A DNA stretch of 64,000 nucleotides from Rikenellaceae bacterium (GTDB taxonomy: Bacteria; Bacteroidota; Bacteroidia; Bacteroidales; UBA932): the NCBI GenBank assembly GCA_003513895.1, contig DOSU01000148.1, forward strand, positions 22,349 through 86,348, written 5' to 3'. Of the stretch, positions 33,905-42,594 are shown piece by piece (within the stretch, counting starts at the first letter, position 1; each line of letters begins with the position of its first letter). Both the position numbers and the translations under genes were made by a program. The notes beneath the pieces were generated by a model. That model searched no databases, was not told the DNA's origin, and worked only from the letters and a program-made list of their open reading frames with translations.

Positions 33905-35104
33905 TTAATCAAAGTATGTAAAGTTAATCTTTGTAAAGAGACTATCCAAAACTTTTGAACCATACCAATTGGTCATGTTCTGAGTTGAAACCCATAATGC
34001 AAAATCGGGATAAGCATTATTAATCCTAACTGTCTCAAGAGGGTGTCTTACGGACTTATCACTCATAATTGCCCACACCCAGCTATCGTATGCAGATGAA
34101 AAATCTGTTCTTCCTGTTGGTTCAAAAGTTGCCAAGTTGAAATACATTGAAGGTAACTGCCCTTTAAAGTGAACTTCTTTGCTTTTATTTTCAAAAGCAG
34201 TGTAAATTGAAATATTAACCTTGTTTATGTTGTAAGCATCAAGTAAAGTAAATGAATTATAGGCAATTACGGAGTTTAATGACACTTTGGCGGTGAACTT
34301 ATTACTTAGTGTTGAAGTTCCAATATTGAAAACATTAACAAAAGGAGTATATGTAGGAGGACTTATAAAGAAACTCCTGAAATTTCCGGTGAACGGAGCA
34401 ACTTTATAATCGGCATTCAACTGGTCACTTGGATTTACAGGATTAAAATAACCGTTTTTCGGATCAACATTATAAATAGGAGCCAAATCGGAGTGATCGT
34501 TTGAAATGCCAGGATAATCAGCACTGCTTCTGGCCACCTTGCTAACCTGAACAGCCATTCCGGTGAAATTTGCTCCAATGCCGATATATGTTTGAGTGCT
34601 GCCAACTGCTCTTGGCTCTATGTTGAAATTTATAGCAACAACCCTTGCATTCTTGTCGAGGTCGTATTCAATATTAAGACCGAATACAACATCGTTCATG
34701 TCTTTATCGCCTGAGTAAGGGAACAGGTCTTCAAACATTACAGTAGCATACTTGTTTTCACAAGGGAAATATACTCTGGATTTAGTTCCTGTCGAAGGAG
34801 TTGAAATTGCTTTTGTAGAAATGTCAAGATTTGCACTTGAAGCAACAGTAGTAAGAACAGACCCTTTGCCAACATACAGATTATACTCTCCCGCAGGAAG
34901 GTTCAATGCAACTGTATCTCCGTCTTGATTAACAACAGAGAATACTCCGGTTGAAGAAACTGTTTTTGTTTCAATCGTTTTCCAATCGAAATTTTCGGCT
35001 ATTTTCAGGCCATCTTTAGTTGCACCGGGACGAGAAGCCGGGAATTTTACGCAGGATGACATAAATATTATCGTCCCAATTATAATATAAATTAAATTTT
35101 TCAT
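33905..35104 (-). CDS. LruC-domain lipoprotein (paralogue, first gene of pair)
   Basis: A 399-residue lipoprotein closely similar in plan to the protein encoded at 32740. The lipobox is MSSC, followed by VKFP; FDWKTIETKTV and LPAGEYNLYVG make the N-terminal domain. FEDLFPYSGDKDMNDVVFG near residue 128 starts the LruC domain, and WAIMSDKSVRHPLETV lies near the end. The strong parallel indicates a tandem duplication followed by divergence. It is probably surface-exposed or periplasmic on the outer membrane. A promoter candidate lies at 35197-35225, about 93 bases upstream. Confidence 0.88.
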   Translation of the reverse strand: MKNLIYIIIGTIIFMSSCVKFPASRPGATKDGLKIAENFDWKTIETKTVSSTGVFSVVNQDGDTVALNLPAGEYNLYVGKGSVLTTVASSANLDISTKAISTPSTGTKSRVYFPCENKYATVMFEDLFPYSGDKDMNDVVFGLNIEYDLDKNARVVAINFNIEPRAVGSTQTYIGIGANFTGMAVQVSKVARSSADYPGISNDHSDLAPIYNVDPKNGYFNPVNPSDQLNADYKVAPFTGNFRSFFISPPTYTPFVNVFNIGTSTLSNKFTAKVSLNSVIAYNSFTLLDAYNINKVNISIYTAFENKSKEVHFKGQLPSMYFNLATFEPTGRTDFSSAYDSWVWAIMSDKSVRHPLETVRINNAYPDFALWVSTQNMTNWYGSKVLDSLFTKINFTYFD

Positions 35105-35196
35105 TTTAAAGTGCCTCCATCACTAATTCTTCCTTTTAAAAGAAATAACGAGTAGAATCTTGTTTTTAAGTTTGTCACCAAACAATCTGCAGTATG

Positions 35197-35225
35197 CAAA
35201 TGTAAAAAATATTATTAAATATCAA
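35197..35225 (-). promoter_or_regulatory. Candidate promoter for the minus-strand LruC pair
   Basis: On the minus strand TACATTTG (35204-35197) is a perfect TAnnTTTG box, with TTG (35225-35223) 18 bases upstream. The expected spacing is about 19-23, so it is slightly short. It would give a leader of roughly 85 bases. Confidence 0.4.
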
Positions 35226-35233
35226 AAATAAAT

Positions 35234-35264
35234 TTGGAATTAGGAATATTATTATATATCTTTA
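35234..35264 (+). promoter_or_regulatory. Candidate promoter for the plus-strand lipoprotein-LruC pair
   Basis: TTG at 35234-35236, then 20 bases, then TATCTTTA at 35257-35264, one mismatch from TAnnTTTG. A perfect TAAATTTG at 35229-35236 overlaps the TTG but lacks its own -33 element. The 253-base divergent region 35105-35357 therefore appears to carry back-to-back promoters. Confidence 0.35.
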
Positions 35265-35357
35265 AATCCAATTTTTGATGGAATGGCGCTTAAGGAGCTG
35301 ATATTGAGAAAGTAGCGCAGTGCAGTTTTATTAAAGAAGTATGATAAGAATCGAAAA

Positions 35358-35777
35358 ATGAAAAATTCGATTTATATTATTTTATTTTTGGTTGCCGGGA
35401 TATTGGTCTCTTGTGTAAAGTTTCCTAATCCTGACCCGGGACCGGTTAAACCCACAGAGAAAATTACTTTGGGAGATGTTAAAATCTCCGACAGTTTTAC
35501 CTGGAGCACATCAAAGAGTGTTGAGGTTATCATTACTGGTTTGCCAACGATTGTTACAGTTAAATCTACGTTGTCATTATCACTTCAAGACGGGACCAGA
35601 CTTTATAGTTTATTACATAATATGAGTCAGGATCTGAAAATAACAATTATAGTCCCATCTGAAACAACAAACCTAACTCTGAAATATGGCTCAATGGTTT
35701 ACAATCTAAAGGTGATTGGCAATAAGACAACATTCTCCTTTATACCAGATATTCCAGAAGAAATAGAGGTGCAGTAG
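35358..35777 (+). CDS. Small lipoprotein sharing the N-terminus of the LruC proteins
   Basis: A 139-residue predicted lipoprotein. The signal peptide ends at VSC and the mature protein begins CVKFPNPDPGP, the same pentapeptide and proline-rich start as in the neighbouring LruC proteins. SFTWSTSKSVEV at about residue 47 corresponds to their FDWKT segment. The chain stops before any LruC domain, so it is either a stand-alone N-terminal domain or the first half of a gene split from its partner. The next gene, 19 bases downstream, has a signal peptide and a complete LruC domain, so the two may act as a pair. No frameshift linking them was seen. Confidence 0.8.
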   Translation: MKNSIYIILFLVAGILVSCVKFPNPDPGPVKPTEKITLGDVKISDSFTWSTSKSVEVIITGLPTIVTVKSTLSLSLQDGTRLYSLLHNMSQDLKITIIVPSETTNLTLKYGSMVYNLKVIGNKTTFSFIPDIPEEIEVQ

Positions 35778-35796
35778 AAATATTAATATTACGGAA

Positions 35797-37290
35797 ATGA
35801 AAAAAAAATTATTTTCGATACTGTGCACAGTCGTCATATCCTCAACTGTGGTTTTGGGTCAATCGACCGTTACATTAGATGCAGAATCCAGCAGTGTTAA
35901 CACATACAACGCAAATTGCTGGAGTTTGATTCAGCAGGCAAGAACTGCCACACTCGTCATTGGAGGAGCTTATTCACTTGTAAATAGCAATACTACACCA
36001 AGCCTTGATTTTACCACTTCATACGTTAAGACACCATGGATGAAAATGGGGTCCGGGAATATTACATTCAGTGCAAGACTATCCGGTTCAACTACCGGCA
36101 CAACGCTTAGCCGGGCAATAGTTGTTTCTTATATTCCGTACGACCCTTCCTCATTATTACCCTCAAAAGAAGGTTCTACTACAACATTCTATACATACAA
36201 TTTTCTGCCGCCATTATCCGGCACTGGCAGCCAGACTATCCAAAATCTATCTGTTCCAATCCCTGTAGAAATAGCAAATTCAACGGGTGTTTATAAAATA
36301 ATGGTAAGTTTTATTGGAGATGGAGGAGCAGGAAGGATAATTTCTGACAATTATATTTTTCCGGGGACATATGGCTCCGACCCTGCAAACAGTTGCCTGC
36401 CTGCACAGCCGTTTTTAGATGCCGACGAAGATGGTGTTCAGAATGATCAGGATATGTATCCGGCGGATGCATCAAGAGCGTATAATTCATATTATCCTTC
36501 TGAAGTCAGTTATGGAACACTGGCTTTTGAAGATAACTGGCCATCCAAAGGAGATTATGACTTTAACGATGTGGTTGTCGACTACAGGATGAAAACTGTT
36601 ACAAATTCTTCAAATTTTGTGGTTGAGGTAATTGGTGAATTCATCTTGAAGGCTTCAGGAGCTATTTTTAATAATGGTTTTGGTTTTCAGCTTGATGGGA
36701 TTGGTTCTGATAAAATATCCGGTGTTACCGGTAATTCGGTGTCTCCGTCTTCTCCTGTTTTCAATATAGCACCTAACGGGGTTGAATCCGGCCAAACATA
36801 TGCGACTTGTATTGTATTCGATAATTTCTTCAATGTTATACCAAGAGGGCCAGATAAGCTTGTAAATACTATAAAGGAATCTTCTTATATATATCCAGCT
36901 GAGTTGACTGTTAATGTTGCTTTTGTTGCAAATTCAGTTCCTATTGGCGATTTCTCTTCTCTTGCTTTTAATTTTTTCATTGTTGCGGATGATACCAGGG
37001 GTAAAGAGATTCACCTTCCGAATAGGGTCCCTACAAATCTTGCCAATGCCTCTCTTTTTGGATTGAAAGACGACGATTCATCTATTCCTTTGGCGAAATA
37101 TTATAAAACTTTAAACAACCTCCCCTGGGGGCTGAATATTATTCAGGGTTTCCAATATCCAATAGAGTTGGCCCCAATTAATGAAGTTTACCTTTATTTC
37201 ATTGAATGGGCAGAGTCCAATGGTACGGCAAGAACAGACTGGTTCAGTAACACGGGTGCAGGATACAGAAACCAGTTCAAGGTTTACTAG
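35797..37290 (+). CDS. Secreted LruC-domain protein with calcium-binding-like repeat
   Basis: A 497-residue protein with a cleavable signal peptide (MKKKLFSILCTVVISSTVVLG, Q) and no lipobox cysteine at the cleavage site. Residues 25-175 are a beta-rich domain (ESSSVNTYNANCWSLI, FSARLSGST). DADEDGVQNDQDMYPAD near residue 208 is an EF-hand/thrombospondin type-3-like acidic loop. It leads into the LruC domain, LAFEDNWPSKGDYDFNDVVV, and ends with a WGLNIIQGFQYPIEL tail. It is the only non-lipidated member of the local family and is paired with the small lipoprotein upstream. A strong terminator follows. Confidence 0.85.
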   Translation: MKKKLFSILCTVVISSTVVLGQSTVTLDAESSSVNTYNANCWSLIQQARTATLVIGGAYSLVNSNTTPSLDFTTSYVKTPWMKMGSGNITFSARLSGSTTGTTLSRAIVVSYIPYDPSSLLPSKEGSTTTFYTYNFLPPLSGTGSQTIQNLSVPIPVEIANSTGVYKIMVSFIGDGGAGRIISDNYIFPGTYGSDPANSCLPAQPFLDADEDGVQNDQDMYPADASRAYNSYYPSEVSYGTLAFEDNWPSKGDYDFNDVVVDYRMKTVTNSSNFVVEVIGEFILKASGAIFNNGFGFQLDGIGSDKISGVTGNSVSPSSPVFNIAPNGVESGQTYATCIVFDNFFNVIPRGPDKLVNTIKESSYIYPAELTVNVAFVANSVPIGDFSSLAFNFFIVADDTRGKEIHLPNRVPTNLANASLFGLKDDDSSIPLAKYYKTLNNLPWGLNIIQGFQYPIELAPINEVYLYFIEWAESNGTARTDWFSNTGAGYRNQFKVY

Positions 37291-37309
37291 TTTTTATTTA
37301 AGATAGCCT

Positions 37310-37350
37310 CCCCTTTTCAATTATAATTATATTTGAAAAGGGGATTTTTT
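37310..37350 (+). terminator. Rho-independent terminator after the LruC gene
   Basis: An 11-bp perfect stem, CCCCTTTTCAA (37310-37320) with TTGAAAAGGGG (37333-37343), a 12-base loop, then ATTTTTT. It lies 19 bases after the stop codon and separates this gene from the glycosyltransferase at 37391. Confidence 0.85.
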
Positions 37351-37362
37351 ATATACAAAATG

Positions 37363-37370
37363 TATATTTG
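37363..37370 (+). promoter_or_regulatory. Candidate -7 box for the glycosyltransferase at 37391
   Basis: TATATTTG, a perfect TAnnTTTG, 20 bases before the ATG and just after a terminator. No TTG at 19-23 bases upstream is seen. It lies within the short inverted repeat ATATAC-AAAAT-GTATAT. Confidence 0.35.
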
Positions 37371-37390
37371 ATAAATGAAACTAAACTATA

Positions 37391-38536
37391 ATGAGCGTTA
37401 AACTAGCGTACTGCATACCAGCTTTATATTCTGCCAGCGGGATGGAGAAAACTCTTACAATTAAGGCAAACTATTTCGCGGAGGTGTTTGGATATAATGT
37501 TTTTATAATTACAACTGATGGAGCAGGGAAACCGCCCGCCTTCTTGTTATCCGATAAAATTACAGTAATCAATTTAAATATTGATTTTGAATACATTTGG
37601 AATTATCCCATTTATAAAAAGGTTTTTATTTATTTTTTTAAACAGATGCTTTATAAAAGGCGCCTATCCAAAACGCTGAAGCAGTTAAAACCCGACATTA
37701 CAATATCTACTTTAAGACGGGAAATTAATTTTATTACCAAAATTAATGATGGAAGCCGTAAAGTTGGTGAACTGCATTTCAACAAGAGAAATTACAGAGA
37801 TTTGGATAAACATGATTCGCCTGGTTTTTTCAAATCGGTAATTTCAAGATTATGGATGAATCAACTTATCGGAAATTTGAAAAAGCTAGACAAGTTTGTT
37901 GTACTTAGCTATGAAGATAAAGAGCAATGGAACGAGTTGGAAAATGTATCGGTCATTTATAATCCATTAGAAAAACTTCCGGTGAAAACATCCGATTGCT
38001 CTGCGAAAAAAGTTATTGCAGCAGGAAGATTTGTTCATGTAAAAGGTTATGATATGTTAATAAACAGTTGGAAAATAGTTTCTCAAAAACATCCTGACTG
38101 GACTTTGACAATATATGGTGCGGGGAATAAGGAATCCTTCAGAGTACAGGCAAAAGCCAATGGTATTGGAGATAAATGTGTTTTCGAAGAACCGGTTGGC
38201 AATCTGGATGATAAATTCAGAGAAAGTTCAATTTTTGCTTTCAGTTCAAGATTTGAAGGTTTTGGAATGGTAATAACAGAAGCAATGGCCAGTGGAATCC
38301 CTTCAGTTGCCTTTGCCTGCCCATGTGGCCCGAAAGAGATAATTAATGATGGAATTGACGGGATACTTGTTGAAAAAGGGGATATAAATTCTTTGGCAAA
38401 AAAGATCAGTTATTTAATTGAAAATGAAGGTGTTCGTAAAGAGATGGGTATAGCTGCAAGAAAGAGAGCGGAGCGATTTCAAATCGAAGTGATAGCAAAA
38501 GAATGGGAATCGTTGTTCAAAGAATTGATGGTGTAA
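37391..38536 (+). CDS. Glycosyltransferase family 4
   Basis: A 381-residue GT-B enzyme. The donor half shows VIAAGRFVHVKGYDMLI (about residue 215), LTIYGAGNKESF and the E-x7-E signature in EGFGMVITEAMASGIPSVAF. CPCGPKEIINDGIDGILV is typical of capsule and O-antigen GT4 enzymes. The N-terminal SASGMEKT-type glycine loop is modified to YSASGMEKTLTIKANYF. It is separated from the main polysaccharide run by the LruC genes and has its own promoter candidate and terminator. It may act on the same glycan or decorate one of the nearby surface proteins; the sequence does not decide. Confidence 0.88.
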   Translation: MSVKLAYCIPALYSASGMEKTLTIKANYFAEVFGYNVFIITTDGAGKPPAFLLSDKITVINLNIDFEYIWNYPIYKKVFIYFFKQMLYKRRLSKTLKQLKPDITISTLRREINFITKINDGSRKVGELHFNKRNYRDLDKHDSPGFFKSVISRLWMNQLIGNLKKLDKFVVLSYEDKEQWNELENVSVIYNPLEKLPVKTSDCSAKKVIAAGRFVHVKGYDMLINSWKIVSQKHPDWTLTIYGAGNKESFRVQAKANGIGDKCVFEEPVGNLDDKFRESSIFAFSSRFEGFGMVITEAMASGIPSVAFACPCGPKEIINDGIDGILVEKGDINSLAKKISYLIENEGVRKEMGIAARKRAERFQIEVIAKEWESLFKELMV

Positions 38537-38570
38537 TCCAGTTATTTTCAATAAGCGAATGGAACAAAAA

Positions 38571-38604
38571 AGAGGGTCGTAAAATATTTACGATCCTCTT
38601 TTTA
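38571..38604. terminator. Bidirectional terminator between convergent genes
   Basis: A 13-bp stem with one G-T pair: AGAGGGTCGTAAA (38571-38583) and TTTACGATCCTCT (38587-38599), flanked by an A run on the left and a T run on the right. It sits between the glycosyltransferase and the convergent LruC gene and could serve both. Confidence 0.8.
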
Positions 38605-38628
38605 TCTATTTATTAATTATAAATGTGT

Positions 38629-41109
38629 CTAATAAGTAAAGATTTTTGTATCGTCCCTGTATCCGCTAAGGTTTTTATACCAGTCATTGAAGTCTACTCC
38701 TCCGGATAATGCCCATTCGTTGAAGTGCAGATACGCTAAATCAACCGCCTGAAATTCTAATGGGTAATTGAATGTTTCCGGAATCATGATTCCCCACATC
38801 ATTCCATCATCGAACTTGTACTTATCTGTAGGATGCAACTGCTTTCCGGCAAAATAACTTACATCTGCCTTGGTAGTATGAAGGAAAGTCGGGAGATGGA
38901 TCTCTTTTCCACGGTTTGTTTCACCCAAATTATTTGTAATGACAAAGAAATTTATTGAACTCATATTCAAATCCGAAAGGTTAACAGGATTAGCAAATAT
39001 AATCTTTACAGATTTATCTGGTGTTGTGATGTAACTGTCTGGAAGAGTGTTTAAGAACGACAAATATTCTTCTGTAACAATATCTCTTACTTTGTTAAAC
39101 AATGGAATAACGGCCAAATTCACTCCGCTCTCAGTTCCGTTCGAACCAACGCCAAATGGAGCTGTTCCCAATACAGGCTCCCCTGTAACGGAGGTCACAT
39201 TTGAAGCATTAACCTTATCCAGCTGGAAAGCTGCGGATAATATCAAACTGCTTCCTGCTGCGCGGATGTTGTAGTCAAAATCCATTGAAGTAACTTTGTT
39301 CTCCGAATTAGAATAAAGTTTAACCCTGAAGCCAAGAACCAAGTCGTTCATATCATAGTCTCCCTTCCAAGGCCATAAATCTTCAAAAGCGAATGTTCCC
39401 CATGTTGTTTCAGTAGGAAAATAGGAGACAAAAGCAACATTTGGATCATTGTCGTCATAATCAAATTCTGCTGCGACACCATCTTCGTCATTGTCAATGA
39501 TTTCCGGTGCTGGATCCTCAATTTGCCCGGCAGCATCGTTACAAGTAGATGCCAGTATATTTTTAGTTTGAACTTTAGATAAAATTGAACCATTATTGTT
39601 AAAAAGTGCTTCATACAAAAGACTTCCATTTGTGCCGGAAGAGCCAATTACAAGATTTGTATGAACAAACTCAATTTTGCCATTTACTTGTGATGCAGCA
39701 TATCGGAGGTCCGGAACGTTGCCCGTACACTTGAAAACCGAGTATGTGCCTGACGAGGATAGAAGATTCATACCATAAACATCTGTTATATTCCCGGTAA
39801 GAAACATACTGCTGCCGTTCATGTTCATTGTTGTGTTGTTTATCTTAAACGTCTGACTCTCCCACAGAGATCCTTCGAATAGGTTTCCAATTGTACCTTG
39901 AAGATCCGTAAGATTTGCCGCAATGTTGCAATAGTTATTTATAGTAGCCCCACCATCGGTTTTTAGACTTGTGGTAGCAACAATTTCATTGAAATTGTCC
40001 ATAACTGTGCCATTAGTCTGATAATATGTTTTTGCAGTAATTTTCCCGGAAGGATCATTCACTACTGAAGCATTTGTTGTGATGTTGAATTTTGGTGTGT
40101 TAATGATTCCGCTGTTATAGAGGGTAGAACTGTTTGTAATAAAAACCCCGCTTTTACTGTCTGTAATCGTAAGGCTCCCCTCATTATAAAATGTACTGGC
40201 AACATTCATTTTCATGTCTTTAACGATTGAAATAGTTCCCTTATTTACGATCGTAATCCCGTCATTGAATTCAACTATTCCGGAAGAGGTTAAGTTGGTG
40301 TTTTGCTGCAAATATACTATTGGGATATTTGCATCAAAAACCCCTGTGCCTAATCCTTTTACTATAACCGATCCGCCATCCAAAATTACAATTGATGATT
40401 TGTTAAGGCTCATAGTTGACGAAGACAAATTAAGAGTTCCCTTTACGTAGAGAATCGCATGGCCCAGATAGTTGCTCATGTTAGTTGATGCGGTTCTGGT
40501 TATTCCTGCAGGAATATAGTAGGATTTATAAGTATTACCATATGCAGAACTTTGTCCGGAGCCAAAGCCAAGAATAGTAGTACTGCCTGTTGCGCCAAGC
40601 GTTACATCATAGTTTGCCGGGATAGGAATTGAAGGTGATGTAAAAGATGCCTTTGTTGCAATTTTCTGTAACGGCTGAGCAATTGCGCTACTATTGTTTA
40701 TTGTTATATTCAACTGCTGAGAAGAAATCTCGACCTTTTGAACAGTTCGTTTACCTGTAGGCAGAATCTCCTGAACATAAATCGATGAGAGTGCAGTAGG
40801 CAAAGTCAGTTTTACAACGAGGGGGCTCCCCGGTTTGGCAGCTCCTGATACGACGAGAGAGCCGTCTTTAAGCATCGGAGATGAATATATGCGAATCACT
40901 CTTATATAATTGTCGCCAATACCGCTGACAGATGGAACCTGAACATTAATATTAACATCATGTACAGTTTTCCAGTTAAAGTCGGTAGGAATTGTTGTTC
41001 CTGGCTCAGGGCCGGGACCTGGAGTAGGGAACTTAACGCAACTACTCGAAATCAACAATAGTAAACCAACAACCAGTAATTTGGTATTAAACAAACGATT
41101 GCGAATCAT
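38629..41109 (-). CDS. Large LruC-domain lipoprotein with beta-helix-like middle
   Basis: An 826-residue lipoprotein. The frame extends 37 codons further upstream, but ATG at 41107-41109 gives a proper signal peptide with lipobox ISSSC and mature start CVKFP, so it is chosen. FNWKTVHDVNI matches the N-terminal domain of the smaller paralogues. The middle (roughly residues 160-560) is rich in Ser/Thr/Asn/Ile with short repeating strands such as FYNEGSLTITD and TLYNSGIINTP, as expected of a parallel beta helix. DNDEDGVAAEFDYDDNDP then leads into the C-terminal LruC domain (FAFEDLWPWKGDYDMNDLVLG). A surface-exposed structural or adhesive role is plausible but unproven. Confidence 0.85.
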   Translation of the reverse strand: MIRNRLFNTKLLVVGLLLLISSSCVKFPTPGPGPEPGTTIPTDFNWKTVHDVNINVQVPSVSGIGDNYIRVIRIYSSPMLKDGSLVVSGAAKPGSPLVVKLTLPTALSSIYVQEILPTGKRTVQKVEISSQQLNITINNSSAIAQPLQKIATKASFTSPSIPIPANYDVTLGATGSTTILGFGSGQSSAYGNTYKSYYIPAGITRTASTNMSNYLGHAILYVKGTLNLSSSTMSLNKSSIVILDGGSVIVKGLGTGVFDANIPIVYLQQNTNLTSSGIVEFNDGITIVNKGTISIVKDMKMNVASTFYNEGSLTITDSKSGVFITNSSTLYNSGIINTPKFNITTNASVVNDPSGKITAKTYYQTNGTVMDNFNEIVATTSLKTDGGATINNYCNIAANLTDLQGTIGNLFEGSLWESQTFKINNTTMNMNGSSMFLTGNITDVYGMNLLSSSGTYSVFKCTGNVPDLRYAASQVNGKIEFVHTNLVIGSSGTNGSLLYEALFNNNGSILSKVQTKNILASTCNDAAGQIEDPAPEIIDNDEDGVAAEFDYDDNDPNVAFVSYFPTETTWGTFAFEDLWPWKGDYDMNDLVLGFRVKLYSNSENKVTSMDFDYNIRAAGSSLILSAAFQLDKVNASNVTSVTGEPVLGTAPFGVGSNGTESGVNLAVIPLFNKVRDIVTEEYLSFLNTLPDSYITTPDKSVKIIFANPVNLSDLNMSSINFFVITNNLGETNRGKEIHLPTFLHTTKADVSYFAGKQLHPTDKYKFDDGMMWGIMIPETFNYPLEFQAVDLAYLHFNEWALSGGVDFNDWYKNLSGYRDDTKIFTY

Positions 41110-41126
41110 AAGCAAAATTTTATTAT

Positions 41127-41149
41127 ATTTATCAACATATTTATCAACA
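41127..41149. repeat. Tandem 11-base direct repeat upstream of the large LruC gene
   Basis: ATTTATCAACA occurs at 41127-41137 and again at 41139-41149 (12-base period; TGTTGATAAAT on the minus strand). It lies 18-40 bases upstream of the chosen ATG, between it and a minus-strand -7 candidate. It could be a regulator site in the leader, or simply chance in AT-rich DNA. Confidence 0.5.
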
Positions 41150-41155
41150 AATGTA
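41148..41155 (-). promoter_or_regulatory. Candidate -7 box for the large LruC gene
   Basis: TACATTTG on the minus strand, a perfect TAnnTTTG, 38 bases upstream of ATG 41109. No TTG lies at the right distance, so it is weak evidence. If it is the promoter, the longer upstream reading frame cannot be translated in full, which supports the 41109 start. Confidence 0.3.
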
Positions 41156-41266
41156 CAATTATTTATAGAAAATTTAAAATAATCTATATTAATCAACATC
41201 CAGACAAACAAAATGTTCATTCTTTGAGAAAGAACAACTAACGAATATTTTTTTTCATAAAAATTG

Positions 41267-41274
41267 TATATTTG
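41267..41274 (+). promoter_or_regulatory. Candidate -7 box for the secreted-protein pair at 41298
   Basis: TATATTTG, a perfect TAnnTTTG, 23 bases ahead of the ATG at 41298. No TTG is found 19-23 bases upstream. Confidence 0.35.
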
Positions 41275-41297
41275 TATAAAGCATAAAAATTTTAACT

Positions 41298-41915
41298 ATG
41301 AAAAAGTTTCTGTTTCTATTATTTGTGATTATTCCCGGAACGTTATTTTCACTTGGAAAAGGAGAAGGTCAGGCTATACCGAAGATGAATTTTTACGGGG
41401 TAGATTTTACTTTGGTTAAAACATTCGGCGTAAAGGAAGAACCCGGTAAAGTCGCTAAGGCATTTGAAGAGATAAACAAACTTATTGTTTCTGAAACAAA
41501 GAAATACCAGTATGGAAATTTCTTTGCAAAGTACATTAGGGAGATAGACCAGTCTACAGAGTTGAAGAAAATGCAATTTACTACTTTTGATAACGTAAAT
41601 ATTGACGAAACGATATACAGAGCTCGCGTTATGAACGAAGCAGGAATGCCAACTTACAGCAAAACATTTAAAATTGATAATGCCGCGGTTATTGCTCTAG
41701 TTAAGTCTTTCAACACAGGCAAAGACATTGGCTATGGTGTGCTATATGTAGCAGAACTTTTAGACAAAGAGGCCGGAATGGGGAATTTTATAGCAATATG
41801 TTTCAACGTAAAAACCAAGAAAATTGTTTTCAGCGAAAGGGTTTCCGGAAAAGCAGGCGGGTTTGGATTGAGGAATTATTGGGCATCATCTTTGGAGAAA
41901 ATCTTTAAACAATAA
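41298..41915 (+). CDS. Secreted protein of unknown function
   Basis: A 205-residue protein. The N-terminus (MKKFLFLLFVIIPGTLFSLG) is a clear signal peptide; no lipobox is present. The mature protein is mixed alpha/beta, with charged helices at about 50-75 and strands toward the C-terminus (FIAICFNVKTKKIVFSERV). I do not recognise a family. It is followed 18 bases later by another small secreted protein in the same orientation; the two likely form an operon and may be functionally linked. Both lie between the LruC group and the pab genes. Nothing indicates truncation. Confidence 0.75.
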   Translation: MKKFLFLLFVIIPGTLFSLGKGEGQAIPKMNFYGVDFTLVKTFGVKEEPGKVAKAFEEINKLIVSETKKYQYGNFFAKYIREIDQSTELKKMQFTTFDNVNIDETIYRARVMNEAGMPTYSKTFKIDNAAVIALVKSFNTGKDIGYGVLYVAELLDKEAGMGNFIAICFNVKTKKIVFSERVSGKAGGFGLRNYWASSLEKIFKQ

Positions 41916-41933
41916 ATAAATTCATTTATTATT

Positions 41934-42530
41934 ATGAAAAAGGTTTTATTGTTGGTTTCACTTTTCTTTATCGGATTTGTTGCATATGGCCAGAACATAA
42001 AGAAAGCATCTGGCTCCCTCAGTATCCTAAAGGATATTAACTCTATTAGTGTTTCGTTCACATATGAAAACATGAAAGTTGGTAAAATGACAGAAGAAAA
42101 ATATGTTCAGGAGAAGATTGATGCCTATAATAAGAAAAAAGACGGATGGGGGGATGAATGGCACAAGGCATGGCTGGCAGATAGGGAGGATAGATATGAG
42201 CCAAAATTTATGGAGTTGTTTTCAAAATACCTTGGAGAAAAAGACATAGAAGCAATTTTCCTGGGAAATGGGGATGTAAAGTTGATTGTAAATGTAGATT
42301 TTATCGAACCGGGATTCAATGTGGGAGTTGCAAGAAAAAGTGCTTCAGTTGATTTTACCTGCAGATTTGTAAACAAAGAAGACGGGAGTGAAATTGCAAA
42401 AATTACAATTGAAAATTCTTCTGCAAACAATTGGGGAGGTAACGATTATGATGTGGGATTCAGAGTTCAGGAGTCATTTGCCAAAGGAGGCCGGGAGTTG
42501 GCAAAATTCATCATTAAGAACGCTAAGTAG
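41934..42530 (+). CDS. Secreted protein of unknown function
   Basis: A 198-residue protein with a signal peptide (MKKVLLLVSLFFIGFVAYGQ). A helical, charged segment (about residues 40-95: EEKYVQEKIDAYNKKKDGWG, WHKAWLADREDRYE) is followed by a beta-rich part with VKLIVNVDFIEPGF, SVDFTCRFVNK and IAKITIENS. The pattern of a periplasmic beta-sandwich is suggestive only; no family is recognised. It probably shares a promoter with the gene at 41298. The 64 bases between it and pabA contain no clear terminator. Confidence 0.75.
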   Translation: MKKVLLLVSLFFIGFVAYGQNIKKASGSLSILKDINSISVSFTYENMKVGKMTEEKYVQEKIDAYNKKKDGWGDEWHKAWLADREDRYEPKFMELFSKYLGEKDIEAIFLGNGDVKLIVNVDFIEPGFNVGVARKSASVDFTCRFVNKEDGSEIAKITIENSSANNWGGNDYDVGFRVQESFAKGGRELAKFIIKNAK

Positions 42531-42594
42531 TATACATATATTGTCAGTATTCAAAAAATGAGAGAGAGATGTTTAACATGCAGTTCTCTTTCAT

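Noticed and set aside
41110..41220. An upstream start for the large LruC lipoprotein
   Set aside because: The extra 37 residues would place the lipobox signal peptide in the interior, and the stretch contains a -7 promoter candidate and direct repeats instead.
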